Assembly: GCA_021159525.1 (NCBI GenBank)
Contig: JAGHEC010000269.1
Span: forward strand, 1-9,431
Direction of reading: 5' to 3'
DNA from: Deltaproteobacteria bacterium
GTDB taxonomy: Bacteria > Desulfobacterota > DSM-4660 > Desulfatiglandales > Desulfatiglandaceae
Length of the DNA stretch: 9,431 nt
The notes under the pieces were generated by a model that was given only the letters and a program-made list of their open reading frames with translations, had not been told where the DNA came from and did no database searches. The position numbers and the translations under genes were made by a program. This document shows positions 1-6,639 of this stretch, piece after piece. Position 1 is the first letter of the stretch. The number at the start of each line of letters is the position of its first letter.

Positions 1-278
1 ACCGTATACAGCTCGTGGGGACGGCAGCAGGGCGTTGGAATTCGTTCTGTCCCAGCCCCAAGGATAAACTCTCATAAGACGGTAGTCCTTTGCCGCCTTT
101 CCATAAAGACTATCACGAGTCAGGGGGCGGTCGCCGAGCGTTACGTATGCATTTTGTTGTCCCGTCATGGAGGGGAGGCAGTGACCCCCATAGCGCGGGC
201 GGGAAAAACCGAATACAGCCCGGGGGCGGGACAAAAACCGTATACAGCTCCCGGGAGACGTTATGGGCCTGGATGCCC
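1..278. other. Non-coding region downstream of psd
   Basis: This stretch follows the psd stop codon in the direction of transcription. I see no credible gene: the open frames here are short, low-complexity Gly/Arg/Pro-rich translations. It is GC-rich and holds several short repeats. An ACCGTATACAGCTC string at 1-14 recurs at 237-250. There is a 10-bp palindrome CTCCCGGGAG at 248-257, and GAATTC near 40 followed by TCTGTCCC. No clean terminator with a strong stem and a T run is visible after psd. The window ends before the next gene, so transcription may continue to the left. Confidence 0.6.
197..255. repeat. Two tandem copies of a 25-29 bp GC-bounded repeat, with a partial third copy at 1-14
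   Basis: Copy A (197-221) and copy B (224-252) share the layout GGGCGGGA, an A-rich run, ACCGWATACAGC, then a C run. Read on the minus strand, each is a G-rich start, CTGTATWCGG, TTTTT, and a C-rich end. The flanking G and C runs could pair, for example GGGA with TCCC in copy B, giving a small stem with a T-rich loop. The same ACCGTATACAGCTC core is at 1-14. The arrangement resembles REP-type intergenic palindromes, but no associated transposase is present in the window, so the class is a guess. On the minus strand a CGG followed by five T occurs twice and could give weak termination after psd. Confidence 0.6.
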
Positions 279-980
279 CTATGCCGCTTTTATTGAATCA
301 CCCTCTTCCCCCGTGCCTGATGGAAGGCGTCCTATAGCAGTGACGCCCGCCTTGACCTTTTGCCGAACCCGAACGGCGATGCGACTTTCGCTGGGGAGAT
401 ACACCTCCAGACGGGAACCGAAACGGATCAGCCCGAACCTCTGCCCCCTGACCACGACATCCCCCTTTTGGATCCAGCACGCAATCCGCCTGGCAATAAA
501 GCCCGCAATCTGAACAAAGGCGATTCGCTCCCCGCCCTTCGCGGTCAGGGTTATCACGTTATTTTCGTTCTCTGTTGAGGCCTTATCCAAATTGGCAGAA
601 AAAAACTTGCCGGGATGATAGGCAATGCGCTCGATCATGCCGCCGATGGGAACCCGGTTGACATGCACATTAAAAATAGACATGAAGATACTGACCTTAA
701 CCGCTGACTTGCCGATGGGGTTGTCGTCCCCATCGAGACGGCGGACTTCCAGAACCGTGCCGTCCGCAGGCGTGAGCACAACCCCTTCCTCATCCGTCTC
801 ATATCTTCGGTCAGGGTCCCTGAAGAAGAAAATGATAAACAGGGCAATCACCCCAAGGGGAATCGCGACACAGGCAAAACCCAAACAGGCAAAGAGGATG
901 GCAAATCCGCTGCTGACAACAATAAAAGGAATGCCTTCCTTTGCCACCGGCCATGTATTGTTGATGCGTGATGTGTCCAA
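279..980 (-). CDS. psd: Phosphatidylserine decarboxylase, short pyruvoyl form
   Basis: Converts phosphatidylserine to phosphatidylethanolamine plus CO2 at the inner membrane. The 233-residue length fits the short (archaeal/alpha-delta type) family. An N-terminal hydrophobic segment at about residues 14-52 would anchor it. Expected catalytic features are present: PADG with Asp73, NVHVNR with His106, YHPGKFFSANLDKAS at about 121-135, and the self-cleavage site RFGS at 186-189. Ser189 would become the pyruvoyl group, giving a small alpha chain. The start is TTG at 980, chosen because homologues begin shortly before the conserved AKEG motif and no ATG lies nearby. Its ribosome site is weak (AAAGG, about 15 nt upstream). 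A separate promoter lies about 100 bp upstream, so psd is probably transcribed at least partly independently of tsaB. CDP-diacylglycerol from the nearby cdsA feeds the same pathway. The phosphatidylserine synthase gene is not in the window. Confidence 0.95.
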   Translation of the reverse strand: MDTSRINNTWPVAKEGIPFIVVSSGFAILFACLGFACVAIPLGVIALFIIFFFRDPDRRYETDEEGVVLTPADGTVLEVRRLDGDDNPIGKSAVKVSIFMSIFNVHVNRVPIGGMIERIAYHPGKFFSANLDKASTENENNVITLTAKGGERIAFVQIAGFIARRIACWIQKGDVVVRGQRFGLIRFGSRLEVYLPSESRIAVRVRQKVKAGVTAIGRLPSGTGEEGDSIKAA

Positions 981-1040
981 CTTAAAGTGTGACGACCTTT
1001 GCTTTTCGTTTCAGACTGGCGGTTTCATAGGGAGCCAGAC

Positions 1041-1080
1041 CCGTGACTGGGCAACGGGAGAAACGCGCCGATGGTCACGG
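1041..1080 (-). promoter_or_regulatory. Inverted repeat in the psd leader
   Basis: On the minus strand CCGTGAC (1080-1074) and GTCACGG (1047-1041) form a perfect 7-bp inverted repeat enclosing 26 nt. It begins almost exactly where the predicted psd transcript should start, so it would form a hairpin at the 5' end of the mRNA. In DNA it could instead be a split operator. The repeat itself is seen directly; its role is inference. Confidence 0.4.
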
Positions 1081-1081
1081 A

Positions 1082-1110
1082 CTTTATCTTATTAAAAAGA
1101 GCCGTGTCAA
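1082..1110 (-). promoter_or_regulatory. Predicted sigma70-type promoter for psd
   Basis: Read on the minus strand, a perfect -35 hexamer TTGACA (1110-1105) is followed by a 17-nt spacer and the -10-like hexamer ATAAAG (1087-1082). The spacer is AT-rich near the -10 end (CTTTTTAATAAG). The -35 and the spacing are ideal; the -10 is imperfect. The predicted start near 1075 leaves a leader of about 95 nt before the psd TTG codon. It lies in the only sizeable gap between tsaB and psd, which supports a real internal promoter. Confidence 0.55.
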
Positions 1111-1203
1111 TCCTTTCCGCCACGATCCCGGCATCCAGGAGACCCCAGAGGGGGATCTTGCGTTACAGCCTCCGGTTGCCGGCCGTCCCAAGCAGAAGGC
1201 TTT

Positions 1204-1218
1204 GCCGTTTCAAACGGC
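1204..1218 (-). terminator. Stem-loop just after tsaB, possible weak terminator
   Basis: GCCGTT, a 3-nt loop, and AACGGC form a perfect 6-bp stem starting 8 nt after the tsaB stop codon. It is not followed by a T run on either strand, so it is not a classical intrinsic terminator. It could mark or stabilise an mRNA 3' end between tsaB and the psd promoter. Confidence 0.3.
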
Positions 1219-1226
1219 GAGGGATT

Positions 1227-1919
1227 TCATATGCCGGCATAGGGATTGGGTCGGATATCAGGCGGGCGGAGATAGACCGGATTGAGGAGATGGGGGTCAT
1301 CCGTATCGCCCGCAAGGTGTCTTTCAAGCGCCAGGGCCCCTACTGTGGAGGCCCTCAGGTGCCAGGCATGGAGCGGAGCCAGCAGGGCCTGTTCACCCAT
1401 CAGACCCCTCAATTGCGCTCCCTGATTCGGATAATCATTCCCCACAAACAGGGCAGAGCCCGGAAACAGGCGCGGGATGTTGCTGAATTGGACCCAGCTA
1501 TCTTCCTGTTCCCTCTGCAAACGCCCTTCAGCCCCCCAGACGAATCGGGCCATGAAGACTTCATTTTTCCTGGAATAAAGAAGAGGGACCACAGGGACAT
1601 CCAGATTGGGCGCCTGCATTGCCATGGCCTCCAGACTCGATACCCCGATAATGGGAACGCCAAGGGCATGACACAACCCCTTGGCAAGCGAGATTCCGAT
1701 GCGCAAGCCCGTAAAGCTGCCAGGCCCTGTCGCGACCGCAATGCAGACAGCGTCCTGGATATTTCGACCGGATGATGTCAGGAGGAAATCAAGAGTCGGC
1801 AAGAGCCTCCCGAAATGTCCCCTTTCTTCGGACATAAGATGCTCCGCCACAATGGCCCCTTTCAGAGAAACAAGGGCGAGGGAAAACTGCAGGGTAGATG
1901 TGTTGATGGCCAGGATCAT
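1227..1919 (-). CDS. tsaB: tRNA threonylcarbamoyladenosine biosynthesis protein TsaB
   Basis: A non-catalytic ASKHA-fold partner of TsaD, needed with TsaC/TsaE/TsaD to make the t6A37 modification of ANN-decoding tRNAs in the cytoplasm. The 230-residue protein starts with MILAINTST, the strand that opens the family's actin-like fold. It carries the family signature GPGSFTGLRIG at 65-75 and ends with the typical PVYLRPPD segment. It lacks the metal-binding HxxxH motif of the paralogue TsaD, which separates the two. The ATG at 1919 has AAGG about 6 nt upstream. The start is 14 bp after the rseP stop, so it is very probably co-transcribed and translationally linked with rseP. A 246-bp gap containing the psd promoter follows it. 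Confidence 0.94.
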   Translation of the reverse strand: MILAINTSTLQFSLALVSLKGAIVAEHLMSEERGHFGRLLPTLDFLLTSSGRNIQDAVCIAVATGPGSFTGLRIGISLAKGLCHALGVPIIGVSSLEAMAMQAPNLDVPVVPLLYSRKNEVFMARFVWGAEGRLQREQEDSWVQFSNIPRLFPGSALFVGNDYPNQGAQLRGLMGEQALLAPLHAWHLRASTVGALALERHLAGDTDDPHLLNPVYLRPPDIRPNPYAGI

Positions 1920-1933
1920 GGCAACCTTGCGAT

Positions 1934-3034
1934 CTATCCGAAAATGCGCCGGATATCGTTATAGACCACGGCCGCCATCAACAGGACCAGGAAAAATATC
2001 CCGATCTTCTGGAGCATCTCGCGTTTCTTGATGTGGAGAGGTCTTCCAATAACCAGCTCTATGAGGAGGAGAACAATGAACCCGCCATCCAGGACGGGGA
2101 TCGGAAGTAGATTCAGAATGCCCAGATTGATGCTGATCACTGCAGTAAACGGGATCAGATGAACCCAGTTTTCCTGGGCCAACTGACCGGTCATCTGGCC
2201 AATCAGGATGGGTCCGCCCACCGTCTCGAACGGAATGACCCTCTGAATGAGTTTGACGATGGTCAGGAAGGTCAAGTCGATAATTTCCCACGTCTTCCTG
2301 AAACCCTCGGCAACAGCCCCCAGGGGCCCGGGATCCAGCTTTTCAAAGACGCCGGCCGCCACAATCCCGATCAAGGGCGAGCGGATCTCCTCCCCAAATA
2401 TGTTGTGGGTAACAGTGATCTCGGGGACAACTGTAAGCATCATGGATGCATCCCCCCTTTTGACCACCACCTCAATGGGCTGCCCTCTATTTTCCTGGAT
2501 AATCTCCTTGATCTGAGGCCAGTCCTCTGTCGGCTGGCCGTCCACGGACAGGATAACGTCCCCTTTTTGAAAACCGGCCTGGCTGGCCGGAGAATCCGCC
2601 TTTACCTCCCCGATTTCGGTGGTCATGACATGGATGCCTGCGACCATATAAAAGCTGCAGAAGATAAAAAGTGCCAAAAGCAGGTTGAATATGGGACCGG
2701 CGGCCACGATGGCGATGCGTTTGCCCACATGCTTGTTGCTGAAGGATTTTTCCTGATCCTCCGGGGAGAGGGGTTCCTCCTCTTCCTCCACATCTTCCCC
2801 CAGCATCTTGACATAGCCGCCCAGAGGCAGGGCCGAAATGAGATATTCTGTCTCTCCCACCTGTTTTCCCGCCAGCTTGGGCCCGAACCCGAGGGAAAAT
2901 TTCAGGACCTTGACACCAAAGAATTTGGCAGCGAGAAAATGTCCCAGCTCGTGAAAAAATATCAAGACCCCAAGCACCACAATAAAGGGAAGGATATAAT
3001 ATAGGAAAAAATGAATGGATTGATCCATGTGCAT
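1934..3034 (-). CDS. rseP: Site-2 intramembrane zinc metalloprotease RseP
   Basis: Cleaves transmembrane substrates, classically an anti-sigma factor already cut by a site-1 protease, and so releases envelope stress signalling. Visible features: HELGH at residues 28-32 inside the first membrane segment (zinc ligands and catalytic Glu29), the GxxxN-type segment AAGPIFN at about 111-117, one PDZ domain at about 138-215 (ADSPASQAGFQKGD), and the second active-site motif NLLPIPVLDGG at 308-318 with metal ligand Asp316. At 366 residues with a single PDZ domain it is shorter than the two-PDZ enzyme of E. coli (about 450) and resembles the single-PDZ forms of many other bacteria. An acidic patch of five Glu follows GEDV at about residue 80. 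The ATG at 3034 has GGAG 7 nt upstream; a second ATG six bases into the gene is worse placed. It starts 30 bp after dxr. No anti-sigma or site-1 protease gene is present to name its substrate. Confidence 0.96.
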   Translation of the reverse strand: MHMDQSIHFFLYYILPFIVVLGVLIFFHELGHFLAAKFFGVKVLKFSLGFGPKLAGKQVGETEYLISALPLGGYVKMLGEDVEEEEEPLSPEDQEKSFSNKHVGKRIAIVAAGPIFNLLLALFIFCSFYMVAGIHVMTTEIGEVKADSPASQAGFQKGDVILSVDGQPTEDWPQIKEIIQENRGQPIEVVVKRGDASMMLTVVPEITVTHNIFGEEIRSPLIGIVAAGVFEKLDPGPLGAVAEGFRKTWEIIDLTFLTIVKLIQRVIPFETVGGPILIGQMTGQLAQENWVHLIPFTAVISINLGILNLLPIPVLDGGFIVLLLIELVIGRPLHIKKREMLQKIGIFFLVLLMAAVVYNDIRRIFG

Positions 3035-3064
3035 GGGTTTTCTCCAGGCGCAGCCTGCTCAACT

Positions 3065-4228
3065 TCATGTGAATCGACGATTCAAGATCTCACTGGCCCT
3101 ATCTCTCGCCCACCGGTCCGAGGCCATTACCGCCTCAATGCTCTCAACAGGCAACGGGACGTGGGCATGCATGGTCTCTTCTATCAGGTCCGGAATGTCC
3201 AAAAATCCGATGCGTCCCGCTAAAAAGGCATCCACGGCAATTTCGTTGGCGCCGTTTAATACCGCAGGCATACTCGCCCCTGCTGTCGCCGCATCCAGGG
3301 CCAGCTTGAGACATCTGAACCGGTTCAGGTCCGGGCTTTTAAAGCTGAGGGTTCCGACCTTTTTCAGGTCCAACGGGGCAAGAGCGTTGTCGAGATGTCG
3401 CGGATAGGACAGGGCATAGGCAATAGGGATGGTCATATCCGGAATTCCCATCTGAGCGATTACCGAACCGTCTTTGTATTCCACCATGGAGTGCACTATA
3501 CTCTGAGGATGAATCAGTATATCAATCTGATCCATTTTCAGATCAAACAACCATTTTGCCTCGATGACTTCGAGACCCTTGTTCATCAGTGTAGCCGAAT
3601 CAACAGTGATCTTTCGACCCATCTCCCAGTTGGGGTGTCTGAGGGCCTGGTCGGCCGTCACATACTCCATTTCCTCCAGGGGAATGTCCCTGAAAGGCCC
3701 ACCCGAGGCGGTCAGGATAACCCGTTTCAGATCTTCCCTGGGATGCCCCCTCAGAGATTGCAGAACAGCGCTGTGTTCGCTGTCGATTGGCAGAATAGAG
3801 ACCCCCCTCTTCCGGGCCTCGGCCATTACCAGGGCGCCTGCCATGACCATGGTTTCCTTGTTGGCCAGGGCCACATGCTTTCCTGCCCTGATGGCCTCGT
3901 AGGTGGGCAGAAGCCCTGCGGCTCCGGTCATGGCGGAAATCACCGTGTCAACATCCTCGCGGGTCGCCAGGCGTACAAATCCATCCATCCCGACAAGGAT
4001 CTGCGGAGCATCTTCCTTGGGCAGGCGGGATGCCACTTGGGCGGCTACAGACGGTTCCAGCACAGCCACTGCCAAAGGCCGAAAGGAGGCTATCTGCTCC
4101 AAGAGCAACGCTGCGTTCCTGCCGGCCGAGAGGGCCACAATGGCATATTGATCGGGGTGGGCTCTGACAACCTCAAGGGTCCGGACACCGATGGACCCGG
4201 TAGCCCCCAGCAGGGCGATCTTTTTCAT
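3065..4228 (-). CDS. dxr: 1-deoxy-D-xylulose 5-phosphate reductoisomerase
   Basis: Catalyses the NADPH-dependent rearrangement and reduction of DXP to MEP, the committed step of the non-mevalonate isoprenoid pathway (cytoplasm). Numbering from the second Met: the nucleotide-binding GATGSIG is at 8-14, ANKET at about 122-126, metal ligands Asp149 and Glu151 in LPIDSEHSA, His198 in RHPNW, the active-site stretch VDSATLMNKGLE at about 209-220 with Asn216, Lys217 and Glu220, and HPQSIVHSMV near 240. The length of 387 is normal. Two ATG codons are adjacent (4231 and 4228). GGAG sits 4 nt before the first and 7 nt before the second, so I favour 4228. Its product feeds the prenyl diphosphates used by UppS in the same block. 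About 100 bp separate it from cdsA, the widest gap in the uppS-tsaB block. Confidence 0.97.
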   Translation of the reverse strand: MKKIALLGATGSIGVRTLEVVRAHPDQYAIVALSAGRNAALLLEQIASFRPLAVAVLEPSVAAQVASRLPKEDAPQILVGMDGFVRLATREDVDTVISAMTGAAGLLPTYEAIRAGKHVALANKETMVMAGALVMAEARKRGVSILPIDSEHSAVLQSLRGHPREDLKRVILTASGGPFRDIPLEEMEYVTADQALRHPNWEMGRKITVDSATLMNKGLEVIEAKWLFDLKMDQIDILIHPQSIVHSMVEYKDGSVIAQMGIPDMTIPIAYALSYPRHLDNALAPLDLKKVGTLSFKSPDLNRFRCLKLALDAATAGASMPAVLNGANEIAVDAFLAGRIGFLDIPDLIEETMHAHVPLPVESIEAVMASDRWARDRASEILNRRFT

Positions 4229-4330
4229 CATAATGCTCCGGGCAAAACAGGTTGCGAATAAAGATCCTGGAGACGATTTCTTTATATCTGATCACGGAGA
4301 GCCCGGTCTGTGACCCCGGTTACATGGCTT

Positions 4331-5140
4331 TTAGGGCATCCCGAGATCAAGACAGAGATAAATATACAAAACAGGGATGGCAAACAAAAGGCCGTCTATC
4401 CTGTCAAGCATCCCCCCATGGCCGGGGAGGATGCGCCCTGAATCCTTCACCCCCCGGTTTCGTTTCAACATGGATTCGGACAGGTCCCCTATCTGGGCCG
4501 CAGCCGACAGAAGCACCACCAAAATCAGGCCCTTCAGACTCAAAGCGCAGGGCCCGATCAACCGGATAAAGAGGGATCCGGCCGCAAGGCTGGCGACCCC
4601 TCCTGCAATGGCCCCCTCCCAGGTCTTGTTAGGACTTACCGCCTCATAAAGCTTGCGCCTTCCCATGGCTCTGCCCACATAAAATGCGGCCGTATCGCCG
4701 GCAAAAACCACGGTCAGCAAAAAAAATATCCAGGCAGGACCGTTCGGCCTCAGATGAATCAGCAGGAGAAGGGCCAGGGGAAGCGCTGCATACACAGGAC
4801 CAAACAAGGCCTTGGCAAGCGTTTCAGAGGCCCCGGTCAGGGGATCCGTCAGCATGAGCCACGCGCTCGGCACAATGGCCCACAAGAGAATAATGACCGG
4901 CACAAACATAATCTGACGAAGGTATATGGCAACGAAGAGGAGACACGTGGCCAGCCCGATAAACCACATCACGGGTTTGGGAAGACGGGCGGAAACAATG
5001 GTGTAATATTCCATGAGTCCCAAGAGGGAAGCGGTGCAGATTACGCCGTAAAACAACCATCTCGGGCCGGGACCGATCAGAAAAATCAGTAAGGGTATAG
5101 CGATTATGGCCGTCAGCCATCGTTTTAGATGCATCGTCAT
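4331..5140 (-). CDS. cdsA: Phosphatidate cytidylyltransferase (CDP-diacylglycerol synthase)
   Basis: Makes CDP-diacylglycerol from phosphatidic acid and CTP at the inner membrane, the branch point for phosphatidylethanolamine and phosphatidylglycerol. The 269-residue protein is hydrophobic with about eight predicted membrane segments. Conserved motifs lie in the C-terminal half: GDTAAFYVGR at 148-157, SPNKTWEG at 169-176, and the family signature from SESMLKR (221-227) through VKDSG (231-235) to GHGGMLDRIDG (240-250), with the metal-binding Asp residues. The start at 5140 is the first in-frame ATG after an upstream TAG. No clear ribosome site is visible, and a second ATG lies two codons in, so the exact start is uncertain by two residues. 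It begins 45 bp after uppS and may rely on ribosomes finishing uppS. Confidence 0.96.
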   Translation of the reverse strand: MTMHLKRWLTAIIAIPLLIFLIGPGPRWLFYGVICTASLLGLMEYYTIVSARLPKPVMWFIGLATCLLFVAIYLRQIMFVPVIILLWAIVPSAWLMLTDPLTGASETLAKALFGPVYAALPLALLLLIHLRPNGPAWIFFLLTVVFAGDTAAFYVGRAMGRRKLYEAVSPNKTWEGAIAGGVASLAAGSLFIRLIGPCALSLKGLILVVLLSAAAQIGDLSESMLKRNRGVKDSGRILPGHGGMLDRIDGLLFAIPVLYIYLCLDLGMP

Positions 5141-5185
5141 CCATCGAAGCCAATGAGCAGCCCCCTATTTCCGAGACCCTGCCGA

Positions 5186-5905
5186 CTAATCCACTCCCCC
5201 GAACCGCCTGTCGCGTTGCTGATAGTCCCGGATCGCCTTCAGGTACTCGTTTTTGTCAAAATCCGGCCACAGGGTGCGTGTAATGTAGATCTCGCTGTAG
5301 GAAATCTGCCACAATAGAAAGTTGCTGATCCGGCATTCACCGCTGGTTCGGATCAACAGATCAGGATCAGGCATGTCCGAGGTGTAGAGGGCGTCTGATA
5401 TTATGTGCTCGGTTATTTGACCGGCAGCCATTTCCCCCCGTTCCACCCGGCCGGCGATCTTCACCACGGCATCTAGGATCTCCTGTCTCCCTCCGTAGCT
5501 AAGGGCCAGGGTCAGGGTCATATCGCGATTGGCAGAGGTCTTTTCGATGGTCTCCAAAAGGATATCCCGGGTCGCTCCGGGAAACCTCCACGTCCTCCCG
5601 ATGGCCTTGAACCGGATGCCTTTTTCCTGCATTTCTCCAAGTTCGCTCTTCAGGAAGTGGTTGAGCAATTTCATCAGGCCCTGGACCTCGTGTGCTGGCC
5701 TCTTCCAGTTCTCTTCGGAAAAGCCATAGAGGGTGAGCCATCGGATGCCCAGTTCCCGGCTCACGGTCACGATCCGCCTGACCGTATTGACCCCCTGGCG
5801 GTGCCCCAGGATACGGTCGAGCCCCCTTTTTTGGGCCCACCGGCCATTTCCGTCCATAATAACGGCAACATGTTCAGGCAATCGTGTGGCGTCGATAGAT
5901 GTCAT
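5186..5905 (-). CDS. uppS: Undecaprenyl diphosphate synthase (cis-prenyltransferase)
   Basis: Extends farnesyl diphosphate with isopentenyl units in cis to make the C55 carrier lipid for peptidoglycan, LPS and other envelope glycans; a soluble or membrane-associated enzyme. Its 239 residues match the family. Visible motifs: HVAVIMDGNGRWA at 12-24 with catalytic Asp18, FSEENW after the first helices, IRTSGE at 185-190, SNFLLWQISYSE at 194-205 with Glu205 as the expected Mg2+ ligand, and LWPDF at 212-216. Residue 191 is Cys where many homologues have another residue, which is not expected to matter. The ATG at 5905 has a strong GAGGTGA (5924-5918) with a longish 12-nt spacing. It is the first gene of the uppS-cdsA-dxr-rseP-tsaB block. 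Its promoter must lie in the 734-bp region upstream, but I could not pick out convincing -35/-10 boxes. Confidence 0.96.
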   Translation of the reverse strand: MTSIDATRLPEHVAVIMDGNGRWAQKRGLDRILGHRQGVNTVRRIVTVSRELGIRWLTLYGFSEENWKRPAHEVQGLMKLLNHFLKSELGEMQEKGIRFKAIGRTWRFPGATRDILLETIEKTSANRDMTLTLALSYGGRQEILDAVVKIAGRVERGEMAAGQITEHIISDALYTSDMPDPDLLIRTSGECRISNFLLWQISYSEIYITRTLWPDFDKNEYLKAIRDYQQRDRRFGGVD

Positions 5906-5998
5906 GCTCTTTTGGTATCACCTCAACAATTAGGGGGATAACTGCGAACCTAGTGCCGGGGCAGAAGAATGTTTCTTCCGCTCCGGGCCTCCGGGCTG
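5906..5998 (-). other. uppS leader region with small repeats
   Basis: Between the uppS start and the palindromic element lie three things. The uppS ribosome site GAGGTGA is at 5924-5918. A perfect 6-bp stem GAAGAA/TTCTTC with a TGT loop is at 5964-5978. An exact tandem duplication of CTCCGGGC is at 5981-5988 and 5989-5996. The hairpin has no T run, so it is not an intrinsic terminator. No clear promoter boxes are seen. Confidence 0.45.
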
Positions 5999-6198
5999 GT
6001 CTCTTGAGTGACTTATCTGCGGGGGACACCCGCCTGCCAAGGCCAATTGAGCGTTCTTGCCAAGACTTTCGTCCCGTGCATCTGCGATGGCAGAAGGAAG
6101 TAACATGGGTAACAAGGCAATCGCGGGCAGGCTTGCCCCTTTGGCATTCCCGACTTCGTCGAGCTGCGGCTTCCCCCACTGATAAGTCACAAAGAGAC
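5999..6198. mobile_element. 200-bp palindromic element with terminal inverted repeats, MITE-like
   Basis: The left arm (5999-6027) and the reverse complement of the right arm (6171-6198) match at about 24 of 28 positions. Both begin GTCTCTT, followed after a one-base offset by the identical decamer GTGACTTATC and then a GGGGGA block. Weaker similarity (TGCCAAGG versus TGCCAAAGG) continues inward. The interior holds small palindromes such as CGACGAAGTCG. It has no credible coding capacity, which fits a non-autonomous transposable element mobilised in trans. I see no clear target-site duplication (CTG before, GGC after), and I cannot assign it to an IS family. A structured RNA closed by this long stem is the alternative. 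Confidence 0.55.
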
Positions 6199-6639
6199 GG
6201 CGCCCTCCCGGCAGTCGCGTCAGAAAAACCCTCCTGCCCCTATTTATTGAGCTGTTACGATTATGGCTTGTTGCCCGCTGACGTTCATCTGAAAAAATGT
6301 CGTCAACTCATGAACTGGCTGCAATTGCGATTAGGCATTTTACCGCAGAGCAAATATAGGGCGCCTGGGCCTTGGGATCCGCTTGTCTTGATCTGCACAA
6401 GGCCATCCCCTGCTTACGTGCTTTTCTGCGTCCGCTTAAATTAACGACACCGGATGCAGAATACAACCCTCATCATACCCTGACTGGTTTCCATCCATAA
6501 ATGGCCCTTTTTGTCCGCGCTCCGCTTGGACTCCCCACTCTCCGAGCGGGTCCCCGGTTTCCTTGATCTTGTAAAAAATGATTCATTCCTGGATTGGAAA
6601 CTCGCTCGCGCCCAAAATCTATTTGTGGATGGGCACTTA
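6199..6639. other. Intergenic stretch after feoB without a recognisable gene
   Basis: These 441 bp lie between the feoB stop and the palindromic element. Open frames exist on both strands, but none gives a recognisable or compositionally convincing protein. On the minus strand soon after feoB there is a weak hairpin GGAATG/CATTTT followed by T residues (near 6577-6592), the best terminator candidate but poor. A GTCC/GGAC stem with an inner GCG/CGC lies at about 6513-6531 and is not followed by T on the minus strand. The block from about 6240 to 6455 is less GC-rich than the element next to it and may be a remnant of an inserted sequence, but I found no partner repeat for its edges. Confidence 0.4.

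Noticed and set aside
2159..3004. A long plus-strand open frame (281 codons) opposite rseP
   Set aside because: It is antisense to a gene with clear catalytic motifs and gives a His/Gly/Asp-rich translation without domains, typical of a shadow frame. The same applies to the plus-strand frame at 3395-4261 opposite dxr and at 6511-7581 opposite feoB.
4281..4286. A TATAAA box on the minus strand in the cdsA-dxr gap as an internal dxr promoter
   Set aside because: No acceptable -35 hexamer lies at 16-18 bp; the nearest candidate, CAGACC, is poor. The box alone is weak evidence.
5930..6190. An 86-codon open frame on the minus strand inside the palindromic element
   Set aside because: It lies almost wholly within the inverted-repeat element and continues into the uppS leader. 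It has no recognisable motif, and its codons appear dictated by the palindromic DNA.
5899..6444. A 181-codon open frame on the plus strand covering much of the uppS-feoB gap
   Set aside because: It overlaps the uppS start, runs through the whole palindromic element, and its translation has no recognisable domain or protein-like pattern. It is best explained by a chance lack of stops in GC-rich DNA.
6513..6531. A GTCC/GGAC stem with inner GCG/CGC as the feoB terminator
   Set aside because: On the minus strand the stem is followed by A residues rather than T, and the T run lies on the wrong side.
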